Source: Planctomycetota bacterium (GTDB taxonomy: Bacteria > Planctomycetota > Planctomycetia > Pirellulales > UBA1268). From it: 64,000 nt of DNA. The position numbers and the translations under genes were made by a program. The stretch covers positions 141,936 through 205,935 of the forward strand of contig JABAAH010000001.1 of NCBI GenBank assembly GCA_014238855.1, given 5' to 3'. This document shows positions 50,242-59,300 of this stretch, in pieces (the stretch's first letter is position 1; every line of letters begins with the position of its first letter). The notes below the pieces were generated by a model, which did no database searches, was not told the DNA's origin, and worked only from the letters and a program-made list of their open reading frames with translations.

Positions 50242-51015
50242 TTAACCGATCAAACCACCATCTACAACAAGAGTCTGAGCCGTAATGTAGCCAGCAGACG
50301 GAGAAGCAAGAAACGCGACTGCTTCGGCAATTTCCGTTGCCAGACCAAGCCTCTTCGCCGGAACTCGTTTTTTCACCACATCCATAAGGGCCGGCCCCAT
50401 GGCATCGGTCATTTCACTGGCAATAAACCCCGGAGCAACCGCATTCACGGTAATTTTCCTGCCAGCGAGCTCTTTCGCCACCGTCTGAGTAAGACCAATA
50501 AGACCTGCCTTCGAGGCTGAATAGTTGGCCTGCCCAGGATTCCCGATTATCCCTGACACGCTTGAAATATTCACAATTCTTCCGTAACGCTGCTGCATCA
50601 TGGGCCGACTCACTGCCCGCATAAACAGGAACGGTGCTCGGAGATTCGTCGCCAAGACTTCATCCCACTCATCATTACTCATTCGGGGTATGAGCGTGTC
50701 TCGAGTCACACCAGCATTGTTAACGAGGATATCGAGCCGTCCATGTTTTTGAACAACCGTCTCCACCACTTTTTCAATCGCATCGGATTGAGAAACGTCA
50801 CAAGGCATCGGGTCAGATTTGCCTCCCGCACTGGTAATTAGTTCGGCGACAAATGCGAGCTTTTCTTTGTTCCTCGCCAAAAGACATACTGTTGCTCCAT
50901 TGGCTGCCAGCGTCACTGCAATAGCTTGGCCTATGCCTTGACTCGCGCCAGTCACAAGGGCTACTTGGCCGGATAAATCGACCCGCAATGACTTTTCTTG
51001 ATTTGTTTCGGCCAT
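50242..51015 (-). CDS. fabG: 3-oxoacyl-ACP reductase
   Basis: FabG reduces 3-oxoacyl-ACP with NADPH. The 257-residue short-chain dehydrogenase has the cofactor motif TGASQGIGQAIA, NNAGVTRD, catalytic Ser in NISSVSG, and Tyr/Lys in YSASKAG. The C-terminal GYITAQTLVVDGGL is typical. About 20 extra N-terminal residues precede the fold. fabD is upstream and acpP downstream. Confidence 0.95.
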   Translation of the reverse strand: MAETNQEKSLRVDLSGQVALVTGASQGIGQAIAVTLAANGATVCLLARNKEKLAFVAELITSAGGKSDPMPCDVSQSDAIEKVVETVVQKHGRLDILVNNAGVTRDTLIPRMSNDEWDEVLATNLRAPFLFMRAVSRPMMQQRYGRIVNISSVSGIIGNPGQANYSASKAGLIGLTQTVAKELAGRKITVNAVAPGFIASEMTDAMGPALMDVVKKRVPAKRLGLATEIAEAVAFLASPSAGYITAQTLVVDGGLIG

Positions 51016-51097
51016 AACGTGTATCCATTTCTCTTTCTAAAATCTGTTTTTGTATTTTGTCACGTTCGTGCCATCGAGATCAGAAGAACGAACTAGT

Positions 51098-52024
51098 TTA
51101 CGTATCAATCACACCATTGCATGGTTTTTTTCGATCGATTCGCTTGAGTAGCCCTCGCAAAACTCTACCCGGCCCAACCTCCCACAAGCAGCCCACTCCC
51201 GTCGATAGCAAATGCTCCATTGACGCATGCCATTCGACGACACCACAGACCTGCCGTGCGAGCAGACTACGAATTTCGTCAGGGGCAGTATGAGGCTTTG
51301 CATCAACATTGCTGATCACAGGAATCCTCGGCTCACAAAAATCTATTTTTTCGAGGACTTCTGTGAGTTTGTCCCGGGCCGGCTCCATGAGTTGCGTATG
51401 GAACGCACCAGCAACCTCAAGCGGCACACATTTCATTGCACCAGCTTTCATGGCTATCTCAGATACTCTGTCGCACGCAGACCGACTCCCAGAAACAACA
51501 ATATTCCCCGGACAAAGAACGTTCGCAATCGAGAGAACATCGCTGCCACGGGATGTTTCACATACCTCGCCAATTTGATCTCGATCGAGCCCTAGTATCG
51601 CAACCATTCCACCTGGCTCCGCATCAGCACAGGCCTGCATGGCCCGGCCTCGCACGTCAACAACCCGTACTGCTGACTCCACATCTAAGGCACCGGCATG
51701 CACGAGAGCAGAATATTCTCCAAGAGAAAGACCCGCTGTCAAAAATTCTCTATGACTTCCGGCAAACGGCGTATCGCCGCGCAGTCGCAAAACCTCAAGC
51801 ATTGCAAGACTCGTCACGAGCAGCGCTGGTTGACTGACAGCAGTCTTATTGAGTTGCTCAGACGGCCCGTTCGTACAAACCTCAAGAAGGTCGTACCCCA
51901 AGACTTCCGATGCGTCTTGGAAAATCTGCAGGGCAGGGGGGCATTCGAGGCACCATGCCCCAGCCATGCCGACGTATTGTGCGCCTTGGCCCGGAAAGAG
52001 CAGCGCGAACGATTCGTCCGCCAA
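51098..52024 (-). CDS. fabD: Malonyl-CoA:ACP transacylase, TTG start
   Basis: FabD loads malonate onto ACP. The 308-residue protein has the family start FALLFPGQGAQYVGM, nucleophile Ser in AGLSLGEYSALV and His in AGAFHTQLMEPA. The only start that keeps this N-terminus is TTG at 52024, 4 nt after the rpmF stop; GAGGA lies about 9 nt upstream inside the end of rpmF. Translation is therefore likely coupled to rpmF. Confidence 0.94.
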   Translation of the reverse strand: MADESFALLFPGQGAQYVGMAGAWCLECPPALQIFQDASEVLGYDLLEVCTNGPSEQLNKTAVSQPALLVTSLAMLEVLRLRGDTPFAGSHREFLTAGLSLGEYSALVHAGALDVESAVRVVDVRGRAMQACADAEPGGMVAILGLDRDQIGEVCETSRGSDVLSIANVLCPGNIVVSGSRSACDRVSEIAMKAGAMKCVPLEVAGAFHTQLMEPARDKLTEVLEKIDFCEPRIPVISNVDAKPHTAPDEIRSLLARQVCGVVEWHASMEHLLSTGVGCLWEVGPGRVLRGLLKRIDRKKPCNGVIDT

Positions 52025-52028
52025 GAGA

Positions 52029-52208
52029 CTAATCCTCAGTCTTTACTACTAGTCGGCCCATATAATGACCACAGTTACTGCACACCCGATGCGTTGGCAC
52101 GGCTTTTCCACATGTCGGGCAATATGTTAACTGCCGAGGTTTGAGGAAATCATGTGCTCTTCGGGTACCAGTTCTATGATTTGAATGCCTGCGTTTTGGG
52201 ACGGCCAT
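52029..52208 (-). CDS. rpmF: Ribosomal protein L32
   Basis: This 59-residue gene is too short for the ORF track. Translation from the ATG at 52208 gives MAVPKRRHSNHRTGTRRAHD, the L32 N-terminus, and then CPTCGKAVPTHRVCSNCGHY with four cysteines in two CxxC pairs that form the zinc site. AGGTAAG lies upstream of the start. It leads the fatty-acid operon (rpmF-fabD-fabG-acpP-fabF), a classic association; plsX and fabH, usual members, are missing here. Confidence 0.96.
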   Translation of the reverse strand: MAVPKRRHSNHRTGTRRAHDFLKPRQLTYCPTCGKAVPTHRVCSNCGHYMGRLVVKTED

Positions 52209-52220
52209 AATTTCTTACCT

Positions 52221-52257
52221 GTAAAAAAAACCAGATCATAAAAAAAGCCGGATCTGG
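52221..52257 (-). terminator. Rho-independent terminator after ruvB
   Basis: Read on the minus strand, CCAGATC and GATCTGG form a 7-bp stem around a 13-base loop, followed at once by eight T. It lies between the ruvB stop (52336) and rpmF (52208), so it would end the ruvCAB message. It is close to rpmF and could also act as a leader element for that operon. Confidence 0.7.
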
Positions 52258-52335
52258 CATCTCGGAACCCTTAAATCTACGTTCCAGTGCAGTGGCCGTC
52301 AAGAACCGTTCTCTTCAGCCACGAGCGGGATACTT

Positions 52336-53358
52336 TCAGAACAATTTATGCTGCGGACCAGAACGTGGAGCATGGCCTAGATGTGCCTCCCCTCGCTCTG
52401 TAAGACGGCGACCTCGCGGGGTTCGAATAATGAGTTCGTACCGTAAAAGAAATGGCTCGACATCATCTTCAAGTGTATCGACAGCTATACTCATCGTATG
52501 TGCAATGGCTTCAATTCCTGCTGGTCCGCCTCCAAAAACACGCTGAAGCGTCTCAAGATATCGGCGATCAAAACCATCCAAACCAAGCTCATCAATACCC
52601 TGCATCTCAAGTGCTGTCCTCGCGATCTCCAGATCAACGACTCGATTAGCTCGACTTGTTGAGTAATCCCGTATCCAGCGTAGTCGATTATTCGCCAGAC
52701 GAGGTGTGCCCCGACTCCTCCCTGCAATCTCTGTCGCTGTCTCAGCATCCATGGGCATGTCGAGCTTTCCAGCAGATCGAAAAATAATTTTTGCGAGTTC
52801 AGGAACGCTGTAATAGTCAAGATGCTCCCGGACAACGAACCGATCTCGAAGCGGCGCGGAAATCAATCCGGCTCGAGTGGTTGCACCAACAAGAGTAAAC
52901 GGTTGAAGTGGCATATTAATTGTTCGTGCGCTCATTCCGTCACCAAGAGTTATATCGATCCGGAAATCCTCCATGGCCGGATACATAAACTCTTCCACAG
53001 CAATTGGAAGACGATGGATCTCATCAATAAACAAAACCGAACCTTCACCAGCATTTGTAAGATAAGGGAGCAGATCTTTTGGAGCAGCGAGCGCGGCACC
53101 ACTAGCAATTTGTAACGTCGCCCCGAGCTCTCTTGGTATGCATGTTGCAAATGTAGTTTTCCCCAATCCCGGTGGTCCATCAAGCAGGATGTGCCCCAAC
53201 GGCTCTGATCTTTTTCGAGCGGCATCGATTGCAATTGCGAGTCGTTCATGAACATCTTGCTGCCCGACCATTTCCTCAAGACGCTGTGGGCGCAGAACAC
53301 GATCCTCAGGCTGCGCATCATCCGTCGCCTCAACCGATGGTTCTCGAAATTCACTCAC
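52336..53358 (-). CDS. ruvB: Holliday junction branch-migration helicase subunit RuvB
   Basis: RuvB is the AAA+ motor that drives branch migration of Holliday junctions with RuvA. The 340-residue protein has Walker A DGPPGLGKTTFA, Walker B VLFIDEIHRL, the sensor region TLVGATTRAGLISAPLRDRF, and a C-terminal winged helix (GPAGIEAIAHTM). It is the third gene of ruvC-ruvA-ruvB, 56 nt after ruvA. Confidence 0.97.
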   Translation of the reverse strand: MSEFREPSVEATDDAQPEDRVLRPQRLEEMVGQQDVHERLAIAIDAARKRSEPLGHILLDGPPGLGKTTFATCIPRELGATLQIASGAALAAPKDLLPYLTNAGEGSVLFIDEIHRLPIAVEEFMYPAMEDFRIDITLGDGMSARTINMPLQPFTLVGATTRAGLISAPLRDRFVVREHLDYYSVPELAKIIFRSAGKLDMPMDAETATEIAGRSRGTPRLANNRLRWIRDYSTSRANRVVDLEIARTALEMQGIDELGLDGFDRRYLETLQRVFGGGPAGIEAIAHTMSIAVDTLEDDVEPFLLRYELIIRTPRGRRLTERGEAHLGHAPRSGPQHKLF

Positions 53359-53414
53359 AAAAGCCTCCTCAGACTGAATCCCCTTCGCGCCGTGGGCGAA
53401 GGCTTTCTACACAG

Positions 53415-54044
53415 TTACTTCTTCGCATGCGTCTGCCTATAAATCAATTCAAGAGCGGCTTGGACATCATTTATTTTCTTACTGTTGTCCCGCAACCCAT
53501 CAACGAGCCTGCGTGCATCTGCCTCAGAATGGCCAAGACTCCGTAAAACATCAGCTGTTTCCGTGAGTACATCACTACCGGCTGTTTCGCCGGCAGGTGA
53601 ATCCTTGGCGACAAGAAGGGCAAACTTCGGCATCTTTCTTCGAAGCTTCGCAATGATGCGCTCAGCTGTTGCGGCACCAACGCCAGGCAACTTTGACAAC
53701 GCACTCGTGTCCTGCTCCTCAATGGCGGTGGCCACCTCACCAACGGGACGGACCATGGCTCGCAATGCTTTGCGAACCCCAACCCCGTCAACTTCGCAGA
53801 ACAGCTCAAAAAATTCTCGCTCTACTTCTGAAAGAAACCCCACTATACGAGGCACGAGATTACCCCGTGTCGGATTACCCTCGAGGTACTCAAGCGTGTA
53901 CAACGAAATATCTTTACCCAGCTTGGGCTGAAGCTGCCTTCTCACCATTTCTGGAACGAGCACTTCATGCACAATATTACCTACTGCCAATTCAATAGCT
54001 GTTGGCTCTACGCGATCAAGACAGCCTGAAATTTTACGAATCAT
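53415..54044 (-). CDS. ruvA: Holliday junction protein RuvA
   Basis: RuvA is the tetrameric junction-binding partner of RuvB. From the ATG at 54044 (GGGGAA upstream) it has 209 residues and begins MIRKISGCLDRVEPTAIEL, an OB-fold N-terminus; the tracked 54074 start is rejected. Helix-hairpin-helix regions follow (VDGVGVRKALRAM and LPGVGAATAERIIAKL), then a flexible linker and the RuvB-binding C-terminal domain (DVLRSLGHSEADARRLV). Confidence 0.94.
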   Translation of the reverse strand: MIRKISGCLDRVEPTAIELAVGNIVHEVLVPEMVRRQLQPKLGKDISLYTLEYLEGNPTRGNLVPRIVGFLSEVEREFFELFCEVDGVGVRKALRAMVRPVGEVATAIEEQDTSALSKLPGVGAATAERIIAKLRRKMPKFALLVAKDSPAGETAGSDVLTETADVLRSLGHSEADARRLVDGLRDNSKKINDVQAALELIYRQTHAKK

Positions 54045-54121
54045 TCTTTCATTCCCCAAGCAACAACGAGGCATTCTACGACACTCATACGATATCGGCC
54101 TTTCTGAGTATTACCCAATGC

Positions 54122-54721
54122 TTATGTATTGTCTCGAAACTGGGCCTGCGTTCCTGGTAACGCACGAAGCCTCAGGTAAAAGTCTGCAAGTGCTATTGCG
54201 AGTGCATCAGCAGCATCGGCTGGTTCAGGACGAGTCTTTAATCGCAACTCCCGCTGCACAGCCAATTGCATCTGTTCCTTTCCCGCATGGCCACTTCCTG
54301 TCAGCATGCTTTTTACTCGATTCGGCAAATAATGGTGGAGTTCAATTCCCGCTTGTGCAGCAGCAAGACAGATTACACCCCGAGCGTGCCCCATAAGAAT
54401 CGCAGTTTTGGGAAAACGGACGTGCACGAAAAGCTGCTCAATTGCCATTGATTGTGGAGCGAATGTCTCGAGAATTTCCCGAACACCCGAGTGAATGACG
54501 TGGAGGCGATCTTGAATATCATCTTTGCTTTTCGGCCGGATCGTACCGGCTTCAACAAGCTGAACCTGCTGATTCGGGAGCACCTCAATTACACCATAGC
54601 CAGTAATATTGAGTCCTGGGTCAAACCCAACGATTCGAGTCGACTGACCATCCTTCACCGAACGTGTGTGCGACTGACTCTCGTCAGGAAGACTTGGTTT
54701 CCCTTGCTGGCTCTTCTTCAT
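54122..54721 (-). CDS. ruvC: Holliday junction endonuclease RuvC
   Basis: RuvC resolves Holliday junctions by paired nicks. The 199-residue protein has a 28-residue polar N-terminal extension, then RIVGFDPGLNITGYGVIE with the first catalytic Asp, SMAIEQLFV with the Glu, and DAADALAIALADF with the final Asp pair. It leads the ruvC-ruvA-ruvB unit and is divergent from the DUF3127 gene. Confidence 0.95.
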   Translation of the reverse strand: MKKSQQGKPSLPDESQSHTRSVKDGQSTRIVGFDPGLNITGYGVIEVLPNQQVQLVEAGTIRPKSKDDIQDRLHVIHSGVREILETFAPQSMAIEQLFVHVRFPKTAILMGHARGVICLAAAQAGIELHHYLPNRVKSMLTGSGHAGKEQMQLAVQRELRLKTRPEPADAADALAIALADFYLRLRALPGTQAQFRDNT

Positions 54722-54774
54722 CTCAGAAGACTAACAGACCGCTCAAACGTAGCACCAGCCTCATCAGCACAGAG

Positions 54775-54780
54775 ATTATA
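54775..54780 (-). promoter_or_regulatory. Possible -10 element for the ruv operon
   Basis: On the minus strand a perfect TATAAT lies 54 nt before the ruvC ATG. No convincing -35 hexamer stands 16-18 nt upstream (TTACGA is the best). It is a weak prediction. Confidence 0.3.
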
Positions 54781-54991
54781 ATTCCGTGTGATCCGTTCGT
54801 AATTCTTTCCTTGTCACCGCTGGACAAAATGCACGAAAACCTGCAACTGCAGAACCGGAGTCCCTCTTGTTTTTAAAAAAACACTTTCCGTCTTATCCGC
54901 CTGAATTCGGTAGACTACAGATACAATTTCAAGTATTCGTTTCTGCCGAGAGAACCGGGCTATCATCTAGAAAGCAACAGGAGCCATAAAA

Positions 54992-55369
54992 ATGAGTGAC
55001 GCCTTAGTCAAGGGAACTATTCACCTTATTGAAGAAACGAAAACATTCGGACAAAAAGGATTCCGAAAGCGACTTGTTGTTCTTGAGCAGAACAAAGGCA
55101 GTGGATTTACAAATTACATACCAGTTGAGTTTCTAAAAGACGCATGTGATTCAGTTGATGACTTACATCTTGGTGATGAAATTGAGGTGTCGTATCGCCT
55201 GAGCGGACGAAAGTGGCAGCGCGATGAATCAAGCGATCCAAAATATTTCCTTTCTGCCGAAGCGATGTCATTTCGGGTCATTACAGGCAACTCGTCCGAC
55301 TCATCCGGGGCAACGCCTGACATCGATAATGTGCTCGCAGAGGCCGCCGACGATGACGTACCATTTTAA
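54992..55369 (+). CDS. DUF3127 (SSB-like) protein with DDDVPF tail
   Basis: The 125-residue product matches DUF3127: an OB-fold-like N-terminal part (GTIHLIEETKTFGQKGFRKR, FTNYIPVEFLKDACD, GDEIEVSYRLSGRKW) and a disordered acidic tail. The last residues DDDVPF closely resemble the DDDIPF tip by which SSB recruits repair and replication proteins. AGGAG precedes the ATG. It is divergent from ruvCAB, which fits a role at DNA repair intermediates; that role is inferred. Its final 16 bp are duplicated in tandem just after the stop. Confidence 0.8.
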   Translation: MSDALVKGTIHLIEETKTFGQKGFRKRLVVLEQNKGSGFTNYIPVEFLKDACDSVDDLHLGDEIEVSYRLSGRKWQRDESSDPKYFLSAEAMSFRVITGNSSDSSGATPDIDNVLAEAADDDVPF

Positions 55370-55430
55370 GGACGTACCATTTTAAGACTGCGCGTTTGAA
55401 TTCAAGCCTGCTCGTTTCAAGCCTGCTTGT
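55355..55430. repeat. Two adjacent tandem duplications (16 bp x2, 15 bp x2)
   Basis: GACGTACCATTTTAAG occurs twice in a row (55355-55370, 55371-55386); the first copy encodes the terminal DVPF and the TAA stop of the DUF3127 gene. After 14 bases, TTCAAGCCTGCTCGT and TTCAAGCCTGCTTGT form a second pair (55401-55415, 55416-55430, 14 of 15 identical). Confidence 0.92.
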
Positions 55431-55508
55431 CTATGACCAGTACAACAGTATGGTTCCATCATCACTCAGCGTGATGCACAAATGCCCAGCACTATTAATA
55501 CAGCCCAA

Positions 55509-55568
55509 TGCAGGCTTCTGTGCAGGCTTCTGTGCAGGCTTCTGTGCAGGCTTCTGTGCAGGCTTCTG
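55509..55568. repeat. Five perfect tandem copies of a 12-bp unit
   Basis: TGCAGGCTTCTG is repeated five times exactly, followed by diverged GTGAGCTTCTG-type copies. Read on the minus strand it encodes repeated AQKP in a tracked ORF (55431-55634) that has no other support. It may be a variable-number repeat. Confidence 0.93.
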
Positions 55569-55644
55569 GTGAGCTTCTGGTGAGCACTCGTTCTGCTGAC
55601 TGAGGGCATATTCGGATGAATCCGTCGTCGCCACAGAGGCGGTA

Positions 55645-56061
55645 TCAACGCAACCTAAAAGCAGCCGTAGTACCCAGACAGCGCATGGATAGTAACCACC
55701 CCGGCCGCCCGCCTGAGGCTCCCGAATTAATACCCGTACTCACTGCAGCAACGAGCACAATCCACAGCGACGCCCCACCATGTGTAAGTAGTACAAGCGT
55801 ACACCCAGCAATCAACTGACATATCGCGTGCGCGTACAACATGACTTCAAACGGTCGCCCAGATTCACGTGCCGGCCGATAGCAAATGCTCTTGCCTAAA
55901 AAAATATCGAAGAGCGGACCAATGCCAAGCATGTAAATCACTCCGACTGCCACAAACGGACCTCCAGGACGATTTTTAGCAATCACCACGAGGGGATTGA
56001 TCGGCCCAAGTAAATGCCAGCCCCATGCCTCCGGTCGTGTTGCCGTTGCCTGTAATGCCAT
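55645..56061 (-). pseudogene. N-terminal fragment of an AlkB-like membrane monooxygenase
   Basis: The ATG at 56061 has an excellent ribosome binding site (AGGAGGTG, 8 nt upstream), so the gene was or is translated; the tracked 56094 start is not needed. The 138-residue product has hydrophobic spans and the order GIGPLFDIFLGKS ... LYAHAICQLIAGCTLVLL ... VAAVSTGINSGASGG, which resembles the N-terminal half of alkane hydroxylase/desaturase proteins up to just before the first His box (HExxH-type). After that point the sequence turns into an unrelated 25-residue tail and stops. No diiron His boxes remain, so catalysis is not possible. I read it as a 3'-truncated gene; assignment to AlkB is tentative. 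Confidence 0.4.
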
Positions 56062-56331
56062 GACTCTCGCACCTCCTGTGAATAATCTCCTCAAGACCTT
56101 GCTTCAGTTTCAACTGGAAAGGTTTTAGGCATCGAGACGAAGAGACAAAGAAAAAAACACAATTCCCTCGACTTTTAATGACCAGAAGAACACCCCCCCC
56201 CAGCGTTGGTAATGCGTTTGAGGCTGGCGACGTGGATTTACCAGGCCGTGTGATCGCAGAAGCGTTAGGATGTGACTATAACATTTGGGTGCACCTTTCA
56301 TGGTCTTTTCGTTCGTATGGTGATTCCTGAT

Positions 56332-59300
56332 ATGCGTCTATCCTTAACCCTGTTTCTGATTCACGGCTTCTTGTGTGCCGCAGGCACCTCGACTCAAGCT
56401 AAAGAGCAATCGTCCTTGGTCAAGCACCTTGAGTTTTTCGAGCGAGATGTCCGACCATTATTGGTGACACATTGTTATGAGTGCCACAGCACTCATGCGA
56501 AGCGTGTCGAAGCAAACCTTCTCCTTGACAGCCGAGCGTCTCACTTACGTGGTGGCGATTCGGGAGCAGCTATTGTTCCGGGTGACGCAAGCAGCAGCCT
56601 ACTCATCGAAGCTCTACATTACGATTCATATGAAATGCCACCGAAGGGCAAACTCAGCGACGAGGACATCCAAACACTCGTTCACTGGATTGAGATAGGT
56701 GCTCCCTGGCCAGATGAACCAGCACCTGTCGCACATTCAACTCAAGACGACTTCGACCTTGAAAAGCGAAAAACAGATTTCTGGGTATGGCAGCCTATGG
56801 CCGCATCAGATCTGCCGACAGTTCAAAATATTGAATGGCTGAATAATGACATTGATCTTTTTACTCTTTCACAACTTGAACAGGCTCATATCAAACCATC
56901 TCGGGACGCTGAACGAACAGCAGTCCTTCGACGTCTGTATTTCGATTTGATTGGTCTGCCTCCAACAGCAGATGAAGTCAAAGCATTTATCCAAAACAAA
57001 AACCCGCAGGCGACTGAACGCGTCGTTGATCAACTCCTTGAGTCCCCACACTTCGGAGAGCGATGGGGGCGACACTGGCTAGACGTTGTGCGCTATGCAG
57101 AATCTCGAGGACATGAATTCGACAATGACACGCCCAATGCATTTCAATACCGCGACTACGTCATTCGAGCACTCAATGCTGACATTCCATACGACCAATT
57201 CGTCCGCGAACACATTGCCGGTGACCTCCTGCCGAATCCCCGACTGCACCCAAAGGACAAATTCAATGAATCTATTCTTGGAACGGGATTCTGGTTTTTA
57301 GGCGAATGGGTGCACTCTCCCGTCGACATCCGAAAAGATGAGGCAGATCGTTTTGACAACATGATCGACGTGTTTTCGAAGACATTCCTTGGTGTCACCG
57401 TTGCATGCGCGCGTTGCCACGACCACAAATACGATGCCATTTCAACGGCTGACTACTATTCACTCAGCGGTTTTTTACAAAGCAGTGATTATCGACAGAT
57501 TCGCTTTGAATCAATGGAGCACAATCGCCAGGTTGCGATACAACTTGCTGACATTGACAGCACGTACAAACAGCAGATTGATGGCCTGCTTGAAAAACGT
57601 GGCATTCTGGCTCCCGCGACGGCACCAAAACTGACTGATGATTGCATACTGTTTAATTACTCCGACCTTCCTCAAGACAGTTTCCTTCAGGATGGATTTA
57701 TTTTTGGTTTATCTCCGCAAAGAGCAGGGGAGCCATACCTGGATAGCGCTACTGGCCATCTGAAAATCAGCACGTTCGGTGCTGCAGTCAATGATCCACT
57801 CTGGAATGGTCTTGAATCGATCACAGAAGGCGCTTTCCAAAACCAGAGCGTGCTCACAAAAATTCCCAAGAGTGGCAGAACGCTTCGCTCACCAACCTTT
57901 GAATTAATAAATGGTGAGGTTCATTGTCTTGTTGATGGCACAGGACATATTATTGCCTGTGTCGACTCACATCGTCTGGTTGCCGGACCACTCCACAAAC
58001 AAACCGTTGTTCGTTTTAAAGACGGCCAGCGATGGGTACGCCTCAACCTCGACCGATACGTCGGTCATCGCCTCCATCTAGAATTTATACCCGAGTCAAA
58101 TCAAGAAATAGCCGTTCGCATGGCCGTTCAGGGGCTTTCCGAAAGCGCCTTGGCCACATTCGAAAAACGCATAAACGAGAACGACCACCAATACGAAGAG
58201 TATGCAAAGATAGCCGAAGCCATACTGAATAACGACACCCAGAATAACAGCACCCAGACTGAAACCGACCTCTCGACCCGTGACATAATTTCATCATGGA
58301 AAGGCGAGCGAGAACAGCTCGCTTCTCACATTGTCCGTACATCACGACTTGCTCTGTCGATGATGGACGGAACCGGAGAAGACGATCGCATTCTGATTCG
58401 TGGCGACTCAGCAAAACCGGGACAGATTGAGCCCCGACACTTCCTCACTGCAATCTCGGGCGACAAACCACTTCCGATCAAAAAAGGTAGTGGCCGACTT
58501 CAACTGGCAGAACTCGTGAATGATCCAACCAACCCACTGACTTCGCGGGTCATCGTCAATCGCATCTGGCACCATCTCATGGGCCGTGGCATCGTGCCAA
58601 CCACTGACGACTTTGGCTTTCTCGGAAAACGTCCAACGCACCCTCGTCTCTTGGACCATCTTGCGACCAGATTCCTGCAAGAAGGCCGTAGCATCAAAAG
58701 CATGATCAAGTACATCGTCCTATCCCGGACATACCAGATGTCGAGCCATGCCAACCAGAGGGAAAAAGAATTAGATCCAAGCAATCTGCTGTGGCACCAC
58801 TACCCCCCGAGACGACTACAGGGCGAAGCAATCAGAGACTCTCTCCTCACACTTTCCGGCCACCTCGATACAACCGCGTTCGGTCCTCCGGTTCCAATCC
58901 ATCTGACATCATTTATGAACGGCAGGGGGCGGCCCAAAAAAAGTGGCTCACTTGATGGTGATGGTCGTCGCTCTATTTACATATCCGTGCGGCGTAATTT
59001 TCTTTCACCTTTCATGCTGGCATTCGATACGCCAACTCCATTCAGCTCCATGGGCCGGCGTAATGTCTCAAACGTTCCGGCTCAACCCCTGATTCTTTTG
59101 AACGACCCCCTCGTCGTTGAATTAGCAGACGACTGGAGCAAGCAAGCAGCGAAAAACATTACCGGCACTGGCTTCGACGCCGCCTCCAAGCGGATCGAAT
59201 GGATGTACCTCTCGGCATTCAGCCGTTATCCAACCAAACAAGAAACGGCGACATCCCTTGCGTTCCTGTCTTCAAAGGCAGCCGACAGCAAGTCATTCGA

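Noticed and set aside
55431-55634. 67-residue minus-strand ORF with AQKP repeats
   Set aside because: It is created by the 12-bp tandem array; no ribosome binding site or family similarity supports it.
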